Of a stretch of DNA of 64,000 nt, positions 23,718-32,361 are shown piece by piece. The number at the start of each line of letters is the position of its first letter. Position 1 is the stretch's first letter. The translations under genes were made by a program, and so were the position numbers. The notes under the pieces are model-generated. The model saw only the letters and a program-made list of their open reading frames with translations. It was not told the origin of the DNA and ran no database searches. This DNA comes from Paenibacillus sp. J45TS6. Its GTDB lineage: Bacteria; Bacillota; Bacilli; Paenibacillales; Paenibacillaceae. The stretch lies in NCBI RefSeq assembly GCF_018403285.1, contig NZ_BOSJ01000008.1, forward strand, positions 124,001-188,000, written 5' to 3'.

Positions 23718-24371
23718 TTGATTCGTATCGTAATTGCTGACGACCACATTGTCGTACGATCAGGACTATCTGCTTTGCTGCAAGGAAAGAATGATATTGA
23801 AGTCATTGGAGATGCAGCAGACGGAGACGAAGCGATAGCCAAAGCAGAAGAGTTAAACCCGGATGTTGTACTCATGGATTTCAGTATGCCTCCTGGCAAG
23901 GATGGACTTACTGCAACCGCTGAACTTAAACAAAAGATGCCTCATGTCGGCGTATTGATTCTAACCATGCATGATGATGAGGAGTATTTATTCCGAGCCA
24001 TTCACGCAGGTGCTTCCGGTTACATACTCAAAAGTGCTCCTCATGAGGAGCTCATTGCAGCCATTCGCTCTGTGGCAGATGGGACTGCCTATTTATATCC
24101 AAGTGCAACAAAGAAGTTAATGAAGGAATACTCTGATATGATCCGCCGGGGAGAATCGGATGGTCCTTATGAAACACTATCTGATCGCGAAAAAGAAATT
24201 ATGGCTTGGATTGCCAAAGGGTATTCTAATAAGGAAATTGCAGAGCAACTTATTATCAGCGTCAAGACGGTTGAATCCCATAAGAGTAATCTTATGGATA
24301 AACTCGGTCTAAAGAGCAGGCCTGAGCTCGTCAAACTTGCAATGAAGAAGGGGCTCATGACTTATGACTGA
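23718..24371 (+). CDS. Response regulator, NreC-like (NarL type)
   Basis: A 217-residue regulator, the same length as Staphylococcus NreC. The receiver begins IRIVIADDH with phospho-acceptor Asp54 ([11 protein letters not shown]). The C-terminal LuxR-type helix-turn-helix is [24 protein letters not shown]. The start is TTG 23718, 8 bases after GGGAGG; no ATG fits. The gene ends in an eight-base overlap with the kinase. It probably activates nitrate or nitrite respiration genes that are outside this window. Confidence 0.9.
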   Translation: MIRIVIADDHIVVRSGLSALLQGKNDIEVIGDAADGDEAIAKAEELNPDVVLMDFSMPPGKDGLTATAELKQKMPHVGVLILTMHDDEEYLFRAIHAGASGYILKSAPHEELIAAIRSVADGTAYLYPSATKKLMKEYSDMIRRGESDGPYETLSDREKEIMAWIAKGYSNKEIAEQLIISVKTVESHKSNLMDKLGLKSRPELVKLAMKKGLMTYD

Positions 24372-25479
24372 TACACAAAGCTTTACATCTCCTTTTCAGA
24401 ACTATTCTATTGATAAACTAATAAATGAAGTAGAGCACCACATCGAGAATGATACGGTGAAGGATGAAGTGAAAAGTGCACTCCAGGAACTGACCGATCT
24501 TAAGATTGCTCTAGATGAATCCTCGATTGTCGCTATGACAGATACAAAGGGGAAAATTCAGTACGTAAATGATAAATTTTGCGAAATATCCAAGTACTCA
24601 AGAGAGGAACTGCTCGGACAGGATCATCGTATTATCAATTCAGGATACCACGATACTGCCTTTATGAAGGAGCTCTGGACGACGATCCGTGAAGGAGGGG
24701 TATGGCAAGGGGAAATCCGTAATACAACCAAGGACGGGGAATTCTACTGGGTTAATACCACGATTGTGCCGCTGATGGATGAACATGGGAAACCTAAAAA
24801 GTATTTGGCGATTCGTAACGAAGTAACGAGGCTGAAGCAGACAGAAGCTGAGCTGCAATCGATGATGACCAAGGTCATTCGGATTCAAGAAGAGGAGCGA
24901 AAACGTTTCTCTAGAGAGCTTCATGATGGAATTGGGCAAAGCCTCTACTCTCTTGTAATTCAACTGGATCAGCTTACTTCAAATGAGTCGGTTGATAAGT
25001 CTGACTTACAACCTCTGCGCGAACAGGTGACTGCGATTATCGAGGAAGTAAGAGGTCTAGCTTGGCAGCTTCGTCCTTCGGTATTAGACGATCTTGGTAT
25101 CGTTCCTGCGATCCGTACCTATATTGAGAAGTTCATAGGTTATTATGGTATTGATGTCTGCTTTGAGTGTCACTTACGTCGCAGATTACCTCATAACCTG
25201 GAGCTGGCAATCTATCGGATCATTCAAGAAGCCCTGACCAACATCGCCAAACATGCCGATGCAGAGGAAGCGAAAGTCACGATTGATGATCGTGAAGCGA
25301 AACTGCTCGTCACGATCAGTGATAATGGAGAAGGCTTTACCGTTGGAGCAGCCGGCAGTGAAGCTGGTGTCGGCCTTTTTAGTATGGAAGAAAGAGCAAG
25401 AAGTGTTGGCGGCACGCTGACCATCACATCTACTCCTGGAGAAGGAACAAGCATTACCATCATTTTTACTAAAGAGTAA
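24364..25479 (+). CDS. PAS-domain sensor histidine kinase, NreB-like
   Basis: A 371-residue cytoplasmic kinase. A PAS domain with PAC motif (residues ~50-165; [23 protein letters not shown]) precedes a HisKA_3 box with His187 ([14 protein letters not shown]) and a complete ATPase domain ([28 protein letters not shown]). No membrane segment. It fits the NreB position, but the PAS has a single Cys, so the four-Cys [4Fe-4S] oxygen sensor of Staphylococcus NreB is absent; the cofactor may be haem, flavin or none. The start overlaps the regulator by eight bases. Confidence 0.88.
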   Translation: MTDTQSFTSPFQNYSIDKLINEVEHHIENDTVKDEVKSALQELTDLKIALDESSIVAMTDTKGKIQYVNDKFCEISKYSREELLGQDHRIINSGYHDTAFMKELWTTIREGGVWQGEIRNTTKDGEFYWVNTTIVPLMDEHGKPKKYLAIRNEVTRLKQTEAELQSMMTKVIRIQEEERKRFSRELHDGIGQSLYSLVIQLDQLTSNESVDKSDLQPLREQVTAIIEEVRGLAWQLRPSVLDDLGIVPAIRTYIEKFIGYYGIDVCFECHLRRRLPHNLELAIYRIIQEALTNIAKHADAEEAKVTIDDREAKLLVTISDNGEGFTVGAAGSEAGVGLFSMEERARSVGGTLTITSTPGEGTSITIIFTKE

Positions 25480-25497
25480 TATCCGTGCGATAAACAT

Positions 25498-25557
25498 AAG
25501 AACCAACAAAGTCAGTCCCGTGTCAGATTTAACTGGAGGCTTGTTGGTTCTTTTTAT
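25498..25557 (+). terminator. Terminator after the Nre-like operon
   Basis: AAGAACCAACAA pairs with TTGTTGGTTCTT (12-bp stem, ~31-base loop) and is followed by TTTT. Confidence 0.85.
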
Positions 25558-25595
25558 TTACTTTACATACTGCTTATATAGAGGAGGAGATCTCC

Positions 25596-26099
25596 ATTAA
25601 AACGGTATCTAAAAAAAATGTTTTTATCTTAGTGGCTGCCATAATTGTCATAACAAGTTTTTATGTCCTAATGCAACCCAAAACAAAAATTGATATAAAT
25701 AAGTTTTCTGAGTTTTTGCTATCTTCATCGGTTTACTACAAGGACATGAAGGAACTCAGTATTGAAAGAATTGAGGAACATTACAGCGGAGTGACCCTCT
25801 CTGATGTTTCCAGCGCAAAAGTTTTCGTTAGCACAGATGGCACTACCAGAGAATTTGCAATACTCGAAGCAACTAGCTCACATAACGCCGATATGATTCA
25901 AAGTGCGCTAAGCTCCTATTGCAATGAGCTTGTAAGCAAATATGAAACACAAGATTCAGAGGAATATGATCGCCTGCAGGGTTATTCCATTCGTAGAACA
26001 AGAAATTATGTAATTTTAATAATTAGTGACCGCTATGGCAGCGGAAATAAACTTGTTGATTCATATTTTGATAAAATTCATTATGACAAAAAAGAATGA
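25596..26099 (+). CDS. DUF4358-like membrane-anchored protein with apparent ATT start
   Basis: About 167 residues. An N-terminal membrane anchor (KNVFILVAAIIVITSFYVLM) is followed by a soluble DUF4358-like domain (MKELSIERIEEHY, AILEATSSHNADMIQSAL, and the closing strand TRNYVILIISD). The domain family is of unknown function. The best ribosome site, GAGGAGG, lies 8 bases before ATT 25596. The next conventional start, GTG 25632, has no ribosome site and would cut into the hydrophobic anchor. So initiation at AUU is likely, or else the start codon is mutated. Monocistronic. Confidence 0.7.
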   Translation: MKTVSKKNVFILVAAIIVITSFYVLMQPKTKIDINKFSEFLLSSSVYYKDMKELSIERIEEHYSGVTLSDVSSAKVFVSTDGTTREFAILEATSSHNADMIQSALSSYCNELVSKYETQDSEEYDRLQGYSIRRTRNYVILIISDRYGSGNKLVDSYFDKIHYDKKE

Positions 26100-26342
26100 T
26101 CACTCAATTGATCTAAAGCAATCATTCTCCCAAATATCTGCACTCCAAAACATCAGCTCTTCGGTCCATTGGATCGGGGGGCTGATTTGCTTCACAGATG
26201 TTCAACTATACAAATAGAAAGGATTATATTATATAAATGGACAAATCGAGCAGAAATGATTGACTCATCTTACGAAAAGTTATAAATATAGATATATAAA
26301 TTACGCAAAGTTTGTTTCGAAATAATGAAAGGTGGTCTAATG

Positions 26343-26843
26343 ATGAGTAAAGATCGGATAGATCAGGTTTTCTCACCTGAGATCCCCCGCATGCATAACC
26401 TCGATGAGATTGATCGCAAAATACTAGCAGCCCTGCATCAGAACAGCCGTATATCCTATACTGAGCTTGGTCAGCAAATTGGCTTATCCCGCGTTGCCGT
26501 TCAGGCCCGAATTAATGCTTTGTCCGAGAAGGAAGTCATCGAACGCTTTACGGTTGTGATTAATCCAGTGAAAGTGGGTTTATCTGTATCAGCCTTTTTT
26601 AATGTAGATATTGAGCCGCAGTATTTGGATGAAGTGGCAGAGAAGCTTGATCAAGAGCCGGCGGTTACTAGCCTCTATCACATGACAGGTCCGAGCACGT
26701 TACATATGCACGGTATTTTTGCAGATATGGAAGAGATGGAACATTTTCTACTAGAGAAAGTATACAAAATGCCCGGGATTGTAAAAGTAGAATCCCAGCT
26801 GCTGCTCAAACGCTACAAGAGCCGCATGGGCATGCGCTTATAG
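26343..26843 (+). CDS. Lrp/AsnC family regulator (YwrC-like)
   Basis: A 166-residue regulator with the AsnC helix-turn-helix ([30 protein letters not shown], split here for length as LDEIDRKIL and [11 protein letters not shown]) and a RAM effector-binding domain ([18 protein letters not shown]). The start is ATG 26343, 7 bases after AAAGGTGG. It precedes two chromate-transporter genes by 15 bases. The same arrangement occurs in B. subtilis ywrC-ywrB-ywrA, so it likely controls them. Confidence 0.88.
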   Translation: MSKDRIDQVFSPEIPRMHNLDEIDRKILAALHQNSRISYTELGQQIGLSRVAVQARINALSEKEVIERFTVVINPVKVGLSVSAFFNVDIEPQYLDEVAEKLDQEPAVTSLYHMTGPSTLHMHGIFADMEEMEHFLLEKVYKMPGIVKVESQLLLKRYKSRMGMRL

Positions 26844-26858
26844 GAGGAGACCTCAGTA

Positions 26859-27446
26859 ATGAACTTACAGCCTTACAAAGAACTAGCCATCGGAATGATT
26901 AGAACTGGTATTTTGGGATACGGAGGCGGACCCTCTGTTATTCCCCTCATCCGCTATGAAGCAGTCACCCGCTATAAGTGGATGGAAGATGAAGAATTTG
27001 GAGAAACCCTCGCACTTGCCAACGCCCTGCCTGGTCCGATTGCAACGAAAATGGCAGCGTATCTTGGCTATAAGCGAAAAGGTATCTCCGGTGCTATTGT
27101 CTCGGTGCTTGCTCATATCTTGCCATCGAGTATTGCCATAGTTGCTCTGCTCGGGGTGATGTACACCTTAAAAGACTCCAAATATATTGCAGGAATGATC
27201 GCAGCGGTAAGACCTGTTATCGTTGTCATGCTTGGTATTATGGCTTATGAATTTGCCCTGAAGGCATGGAAAGGTCTTGGAAAAGGGTTTGCTGTCTTGT
27301 TCGGAGTTCTTGCCTTTGTCCTGCTTCAGTTGCTGCAAATCCACCCAGGGATTGTGGTAATGCTCTTCCTGGTTTATGGCATGTTCCATCTAAACCTCGT
27401 GCAGCGCTACAAACGGGACAAACAAAGCGATAAAGGGGTGTCATAA
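26859..27446 (+). CDS. Short-chain chromate transporter subunit (ChrA N-half type)
   Basis: A 195-residue membrane protein, one CHR domain with about six helices. The signature GYGGGPSVIPLIRYEAV and FGETLALANALPGPIATKMAAYLGY are typical. Short CHR proteins come in adjacent pairs and work as heterodimers exporting chromate (or an unknown native anion). ATG 26859 follows TAGGAGGAG. It is co-transcribed with the Lrp regulator and the second CHR gene. Confidence 0.9.
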   Translation: MNLQPYKELAIGMIRTGILGYGGGPSVIPLIRYEAVTRYKWMEDEEFGETLALANALPGPIATKMAAYLGYKRKGISGAIVSVLAHILPSSIAIVALLGVMYTLKDSKYIAGMIAAVRPVIVVMLGIMAYEFALKAWKGLGKGFAVLFGVLAFVLLQLLQIHPGIVVMLFLVYGMFHLNLVQRYKRDKQSDKGVS

Positions 27447-27449
27447 ACC

Positions 27450-28004
27450 GTGGAGCAACTACAAACATGGTGGGAACTGTTTTGGGGATTTTTCGTAGCC
27501 AATGTGCTTGGTTATGGAGGCGGTCCTGCATCCATTCCACTTATGCAGGAAGAAGTCGTCAATCATTACGCTTGGATGACAAATGAACAATTTGGTGATG
27601 TGCTCGCGGTAGCAAATGCTCTTCCTGGTCCAATTGCGACCAAAATTGCTGCGTTTGTCGGGTACCAAGTAGCCAGCTGGCCTGGATTCATCATCGCTAC
27701 CATTGCTACTGTCGTTCCTTCTGCAACTGCACTCATTCTACTGCTTAGCTTACTTAATAAATACCGTACATCCAACGTAGTAAAAGGAATGACACTGCTT
27801 GTTCAGCCTGTCATTGCTGTCCTCATGCTCTTACTGACATGGGAGATGGGGATTGTCTCGATTGAGACGATTAATATGTGGCAGACTTTACTTATTTCAG
27901 CGATTGCACTCTTTATGCTTACAAAAACAAAGATTCATCCCGCATTTGTTATTCTCATCGCTTTTGCCTATGGAGCAATCGTCTTATCTCATACAATTGT
28001 CTAA
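27450..28004 (+). CDS. Short-chain chromate transporter subunit (ChrA C-half type)
   Basis: A 184-residue partner of the preceding CHR protein, with its own GYGGGPASIPLMQEEVV and FGDVLAVANALPGPIATKIAAFVGY motifs and six helices. GTG 27450 is the start, with AAGGGGTG upstream; it begins three bases after the previous stop region, so translation is coupled. The two proteins are clear paralogues with expected opposite membrane orientation. Confidence 0.9.
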   Translation: MEQLQTWWELFWGFFVANVLGYGGGPASIPLMQEEVVNHYAWMTNEQFGDVLAVANALPGPIATKIAAFVGYQVASWPGFIIATIATVVPSATALILLLSLLNKYRTSNVVKGMTLLVQPVIAVLMLLLTWEMGIVSIETINMWQTLLISAIALFMLTKTKIHPAFVILIAFAYGAIVLSHTIV

Positions 28005-28027
28005 AAGATATGATATCTAAGATAGAA

Positions 28028-28064
28028 AAGGGCCGCTTCCCCATTAATGGGATAGCGGCCTTCT
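28028..28064. terminator. Bidirectional terminator between chr genes and the Big_2 gene
   Basis: GGCCGCT/AGCGGCC outer stem (28031-28037/28054-28060) around a CCCATTAATGGG palindrome, with T-rich tails on both sides. Confidence 0.85.
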
Positions 28065-28088
28065 TCTGCTCTTTATATTGTTAGATGT

Positions 28089-30464
28089 TTACTCCGTAAC
28101 GACAAGGCTCACTTTTGATTTCTTGCCGGCAAAGCTGACCGTAATCGTTGCTTTTCCTTTTCCAGTTGCCCGTATGGTACCGTCTTTTACGCTAGCGACC
28201 GTGATCCTCGAAGAAGTCCACATCGCTGGCTTCGATACGTCTGCCTCAGAACCATCTGCATAAGTTGCTTCTGCTGTAATCTTTACGATTTGTCCTTTTT
28301 TCAGCGTCAAGCTCACTTCATCGGTCTGCAAGTATTTGAGTGTATCTACATCGACGGGTACACTTTCTGACTTGCTGCCATATTTAACTGTAATCTTCGC
28401 TTTTCCGTAGTCTACTGCTTTCACTTTCCCCTTGCTCACGGTAGCGACTTTATAGCTGTTCGTTTTCCATTCTGCAACGTCTGTCACATCACGTGTAGAA
28501 CCATCGCTCAGCATTACATTCAGCGTCAGATCTATCGTATCGCCTGATTTCAGAGAAAGAGAAGACTCCGAAATTTCCATGCGTTCAATGACGTCCACTT
28601 CTACTGCAATGGTCACCTTCTGATCACCATATTCAGCGGTAATATTGGTCTTGCCCTTGCCGTAAGCAGTAATTAAGCCTTTCTTCCCATCTGCTATACG
28701 GGCACTGCTTGATTTCCAGGTTGCATCATTGCTTACATCCTGCTCATTTCCATATTCATCAGATGCGGTCAGCTTCAGTTGATACGTTTCTTTGGAGAGC
28801 AGCGCTACGATCGGCACGTCAGCCTGTAAGCCGCTTGCAAGTCCTACTTCTACCGCCATGGTAAGGGTTTTACCTTGATATTTTGCCGTAATGGTCGCTT
28901 TACCTGTCTTTATTCCTGTAATTAAACCACCGGATGTAACCTCAGCAATCTTCTCATTGCTTGAGCTCCATTCTGCTTTATCGGTTACGATTTCCTCACG
29001 ATCTTCTGTGTAAGTAGCGATTACATTCGCTTGCAGGGTTCCGTCTACAGGAACTACCCCTTTTTTGCTTGCCAGTGCTACCTTGGTCGGAATGTCTACG
29101 CTAACTGCTGCCTCAACCGTTTTACCGCCATAGGTTGCTTTTACTGTCGTCTTCCCTGACTTATATGCCGTCAGATTTCCATTCTCTACATAAGCAACGC
29201 TTTCCTCGCTTGATGTCCAGGTTGCCTTGGTCGTTACTTCTTCTGTTACACCGTTCGCGAAGGCTGCCATCACTTTAAACGTGTGGGTCCCGCCTACTTT
29301 GAGTCCAAGTTCTTCCTTATCGATATCCAGATGGCGAGCAACTTCTACATCCACTGGAATTTCTACTGTCTGATTGCTGTATTTTGCGGTAATCGTTACC
29401 GATCCAGAAGCATTCGCATACACCTTGCCATCAATGACATCTGCAATCTTTACATTACTTGAAGTCCATACCGCTTTTTCAGTTACATTGACCTCAGTAT
29501 CATCAGGATAAACAGCCGTTAAATCAATTTGTTTGGTTTCGTTTATATTCATGAAAAAGCTTTGTTCGCTCGCAACCAGCTTACGCGTCTTATCTACATC
29601 CACTTCAAGTGTGGTTGTCTTCGTACCGTATTCCGCTGTAATGGTTGCTGTACCTGCCTTGTAGGCTACAATATTTCCTTTAAACGCATCAGCGACTTTC
29701 TCATTACTCGAAGACCATACGGCGTCCGCTGTAACATCCTTTGTCTCGCCATCTGGATACGTAGCTGTCAGGACTACTTTCTGTTGGTCCTTTTGCTTTC
29801 CATCTTTTAAGAGCAGGGATAACTGCGTATGGTCCATCTCAATTCGTCTGACAACTTCGACGCCAACCTCAATCGTCACAGTTTGTTTGCCAAGTTTTGC
29901 TGTAACAGTTGCTGTACCTGCAGATAAAGCACGCACGGATCCGTTAACTACAGTGGCTACTTTGTTGTCCGAAGAAGTCCACTCGGCGATGCTCGATGCA
30001 TCCTGTTCTGTGTTATCTGTATAAATTGCTCTTAGAGAAACTCTTGCTTCCTCTCCTATACGCAGATCAAGTGCTTGTTTATCCTTCGTTAGTGCCTTTA
30101 CTTTCTTTGTTACTTTTACATTCACAGCCTGTGACTTACCGTCGTATACAGCAACAATGGTCGCCGTACCTTCGCCTTTCGCTGTAATTGTCCCGTTATA
30201 TACGGAAGCTACCGAACTATCATTACTAGTCCAGTTTGTGCTAATGGTTACATTGTTAGATTTACCATCACTATTAACCGCTGTTGCTGTCAGTGTACTG
30301 CTGTCTCCGATCTCCAAACTTAGTGAATCCGTGGACAAAACCAGTTTGCTGATCTCCGCGTCTGCTGCGGACACCACATTTACGGATACAAGCCCTGTTG
30401 TCGTCATGACGAGAACGAGTGCCATAAATGCTGCCATTACTTTTGCCAATCTTTGTTTTATCAT
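28089..30464 (-). CDS. Secreted protein of nine Big_2 (bacterial Ig-like) repeats
   Basis: A 791-residue exported protein. The signal peptide (AFMALVLVMTTTGLVS, cleavage near VSAAD) is followed by nine ~83-residue Big_2 domains. Each has the WTSS(D/N)..(V/I)A.V..G.(I/V).A...G.ATITA.Y pattern. Counted W-S-S cores are NWTSND, EWTSSD, VWSSSN, VWTSSN, TWTSSE, EWSSSN, TWKSSS, EWKTNS, MWTSSR. No LPXTG, SLH or catalytic domain was found, so it is purely a string of Ig-like domains, possibly a cell-surface adhesin or matrix filament. The start follows GGGGGGAAATC. It converges with the chromate genes. Confidence 0.9.
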   Translation of the reverse strand: MIKQRLAKVMAAFMALVLVMTTTGLVSVNVVSAADAEISKLVLSTDSLSLEIGDSSTLTATAVNSDGKSNNVTISTNWTSNDSSVASVYNGTITAKGEGTATIVAVYDGKSQAVNVKVTKKVKALTKDKQALDLRIGEEARVSLRAIYTDNTEQDASSIAEWTSSDNKVATVVNGSVRALSAGTATVTAKLGKQTVTIEVGVEVVRRIEMDHTQLSLLLKDGKQKDQQKVVLTATYPDGETKDVTADAVWSSSNEKVADAFKGNIVAYKAGTATITAEYGTKTTTLEVDVDKTRKLVASEQSFFMNINETKQIDLTAVYPDDTEVNVTEKAVWTSSNVKIADVIDGKVYANASGSVTITAKYSNQTVEIPVDVEVARHLDIDKEELGLKVGGTHTFKVMAAFANGVTEEVTTKATWTSSEESVAYVENGNLTAYKSGKTTVKATYGGKTVEAAVSVDIPTKVALASKKGVVPVDGTLQANVIATYTEDREEIVTDKAEWSSSNEKIAEVTSGGLITGIKTGKATITAKYQGKTLTMAVEVGLASGLQADVPIVALLSKETYQLKLTASDEYGNEQDVSNDATWKSSSARIADGKKGLITAYGKGKTNITAEYGDQKVTIAVEVDVIERMEISESSLSLKSGDTIDLTLNVMLSDGSTRDVTDVAEWKTNSYKVATVSKGKVKAVDYGKAKITVKYGSKSESVPVDVDTLKYLQTDEVSLTLKKGQIVKITAEATYADGSEADVSKPAMWTSSRITVASVKDGTIRATGKGKATITVSFAGKKSKVSLVVTE

Positions 30465-30726
30465 GATTTCCCCCCATATCTGCCTGAGTAGTCTTCTTCT
30501 TCTTTTGTCGGTTAGGGAACTATCGATGTTTAGATTTTACGCTCTTTTTTATTTATTAATTTGGTGAAAATATTCAACCATCTCCTCATTTTTTTCATTA
30601 AAAAGTCTACTATTTTAAAAAAATCTAATAAAAATTATAAATTTGTTTCTTATATCTAACATTTGATGTGTATAATAGCTAATGGTGCCATTTATTAATA
30701 TCGTAAAAAAGGGAGTTTTCAAAAAC
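30465..30726. other. Intergenic region between the Big_2 gene and a small peptide gene
   Basis: Divergent promoter space of ~260 AT-rich bases. A likely -10 (TATAAT at 30673-30678) for the rightward peptide lacks a clear -35. Confidence 0.4.
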
Positions 30727-30831
30727 ATGATTCAAAAACTGGTGTTCTGGACTGTTGGGGCTGCTGTCCTTGTCAGTATCGTTGTTTTGTCTATTATTTT
30801 CTCAAGCGGTGTTCTGCCACCTTTACGTTAA
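30727..30831 (+). CDS. 34-residue single-helix membrane peptide
   Basis: Frame from ATG 30727 (MIQKLVFWTVGAAVLVS...) to TAA 30831, ending SSGVLPPLR. One membrane helix. GGGAG lies 11 bases upstream and a good terminator follows. It recalls the 30-aa peptide at 12199 in size and character, but the sequences are not clearly related. Function unknown. Confidence 0.6.
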   Translation: MIQKLVFWTVGAAVLVSIVVLSIIFSSGVLPPLR

Positions 30832-30856
30832 AGACAATTCATAACTAGATAAGAGT

Positions 30857-30886
30857 AAAGAGCAGCGATGAACTGCTCTTTTTTTA
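30857..30886 (+). terminator. Terminator after the 34-aa peptide
   Basis: AAAGAGCAG-CGATGAA-CTGCTCTTT followed by a run of T. Confidence 0.9.
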
Positions 30887-30963
30887 ATGCTTATTTTTAG
30901 CACGATATAATCACCAGAGATGTATAGATATTAATCCATATAAAAATCAACATAACATTCCAA

Positions 30964-30999
30964 AAAAATCCACATACGTTTACGTATGTGGATTTTTGC
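30964..30999. terminator. Second strong terminator without an assigned gene
   Basis: AAAAATCCACATACG-TTTA-CGTATGTGGATTTTT, 15-bp perfect stem with T/A tails on both strands. Only ~75 bases separate it from the previous terminator and no gene was found on either side that needs it. Confidence 0.8.
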
Positions 31000-31080
31000 T
31001 AAATAGATGAGCCAAAACTTAATTTTTTATTCAACTTCTAATATATCTCAGCTTATGAAGGTAACTTACACTGTCATAAT

Positions 31081-31138
31081 AGATAGTATATGTCCCGAAA
31101 GTGCATACTTGTCTGTATAACTATACCAACCATATAAT
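31081..31138 (+). promoter_or_regulatory. Promoter/operator of the MBL lipoprotein gene (shared block, copy 1)
   Basis: -35 TTGTCT (31109-31114), 18-bp spacer, -10 TATAAT (31133-31138). The block AGATAGTATATGT...AAAGTGCATACTTGT (31081-31112) upstream of and overlapping the -35 recurs before the sirtuin operon. It holds a dyad AGTATATG ... GTGCATACTT, a plausible operator for the HxlR regulator encoded between the two. Confidence 0.75.
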
Positions 31139-31245
31139 ACATTCAGTCCCCTGTGAAAAAGACATATAGAAAGGAGAGATATATAAGAAGAACTAGCATA
31201 AGCGGGCTATAAGGTGGAACGAGCGAGAGTTTCGCCTCTTATCTA

Positions 31246-31292
31246 CTACATTCAGAACATGTCCCCCCCATTGTGTCCTGTTCTGAATGTAG
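31246..31292 (+). other. Leader hairpin of the MBL gene
   Basis: CTACATTCAGAACA (31246-31259) pairs perfectly with TGTTCTGAATGTAG (31279-31292) around a 19-base loop containing seven C. No T run follows. Just upstream, at 31211-31224, is a T-box-like AAGGTGGAACGAGC. The leader is ~200 bases long, suggesting a post-initiation control. Confidence 0.5.
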
Positions 31293-31340
31293 ATGAAAAA
31301 ATGATTAATAAAGTTTACTTACAATTTGAAATGAGGTTTT

Positions 31341-32288
31341 ATGAAGATGAAAAAGTTTAAAAAGCCAGCTATGCTTACAATGACAGCGGTATTGATGAGT
31401 GCATTATTAGCTGCTTGCGGAACCACGCAGGAAGCAAAGCCTGTAGAGGAGCAAAACACTTCTCAACAACAACAACAACAACAAGAGTATGAGCTGAATT
31501 TTCAGCAAATTCGAAATGCGACAATTACTTTAGAATACGGTGGTCAAAAGTTCTTGGTCGATCCAATGTTATCAAAAAAAGGTGAATTTGATCCTTTCCT
31601 TCCTGCCGAAAGAGATGATCGCAATCCACTCGTTGAATTACCAATGTCCGTTGATGAACTTCTTGAAGGGGTAGATGCTGTCATTATCACTCATACACAT
31701 GAGGATCACTTTGACCAAGCAGCAAAAGATCAACTCCCTAAAGACATTAAGATGTTTATGCAAGATGAAGAGGATGCTAAATTAGCCAAAGAATTAGGAT
31801 TTACGAATATTGAAGTTATGGAAGAAGAAGTAGCGATCGACTTTAATGGAGTTGAAATTACGGAAGTAGATGGTCGTCACGGATATGGAGAAACAGCAGA
31901 ACTCATGGGAAATGTGATGGGTGTTGTATTCCAACATCCAGAAGAAGAAACTGTGTATTTAGCTGGTGACACCGTTTGGTATGAAAAAGTAGAAGAGATC
32001 ATTGATACCTATACACCAGAAATCATTTTGCTAAATGGCGGTGAAAACCATTTTACTGGTGATGGTCCTGTTGGCAATCTTATTATGGGTAAAGAAGACA
32101 TCTATGAAGTATACAAGGCTGCCCCTGAAGCAACCATCGTTGTTAGCCATCTAGAAGCAGTTAACCATTGGGGACTGTCCAGAGAAGAATTAAAGAACTT
32201 TATTAACGAAAAAGGAATCCAGTCTAATGTGTTGGTACCAGATGATGGAGAATCCTACTCATTTGGAGAAGATGCAGTTAATAACTAG
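31341..32288 (+). CDS. MBL-fold metal-dependent hydrolase, lipoprotein (UlaG-like)
   Basis: A 315-residue lipoprotein. The signal peptide ends with lipobox LLAAC. A seven-Gln tract (CAA repeat, 31464-31484) links to a Lactamase_B_2 domain. Metal ligands are in THTHEDHFD, GRHGYG, LAGDTVWYE, NGGENHF and VSHLEAVNHW. The family includes UlaG-type lactonases and other phosphoesterases or hydrolases, but these are normally cytoplasmic; an extracellular lipid-anchored form is unusual. The start ATG 31341 has only GAGG upstream. Its promoter is nearly identical to that of the sirtuin operon, linking it to the same regulon. The substrate is unknown. Confidence 0.82.
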   Translation: MKMKKFKKPAMLTMTAVLMSALLAACGTTQEAKPVEEQNTSQQQQQQQEYELNFQQIRNATITLEYGGQKFLVDPMLSKKGEFDPFLPAERDDRNPLVELPMSVDELLEGVDAVIITHTHEDHFDQAAKDQLPKDIKMFMQDEEDAKLAKELGFTNIEVMEEEVAIDFNGVEITEVDGRHGYGETAELMGNVMGVVFQHPEEETVYLAGDTVWYEKVEEIIDTYTPEIILLNGGENHFTGDGPVGNLIMGKEDIYEVYKAAPEATIVVSHLEAVNHWGLSREELKNFINEKGIQSNVLVPDDGESYSFGEDAVNN

Positions 32289-32320
32289 GCACTGCTAGTA
32301 TATTCTAGTGTTCCAATAGC

Positions 32321-32361
32321 AAGATAGGTATAGTAACTTCGAGTTATTATACCTATCTTTT
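32321..32361. terminator. Bidirectional terminator
   Basis: AAGATAGGTATA.TAACT-TCG-AGTTA.TATACCTATCTT: a long stem with one mismatch pair and T tail. It separates the MBL gene and the convergent Lrp gene. Confidence 0.9.

Noticed and set aside
26100-26324. 63-aa frame and hairpin-like GATCGG region after the DUF4358 gene
   Set aside because: The frame overlaps the real gene in another phase and continues without a ribosome site; the hairpin is imperfect and has no T run.
31204-31292. A genuine T-box riboswitch before the MBL gene
   Set aside because: The T-box-like core has several mismatches, there is too little leader for stem I, and the following hairpin has no T run. Kept only as a leader oddity.
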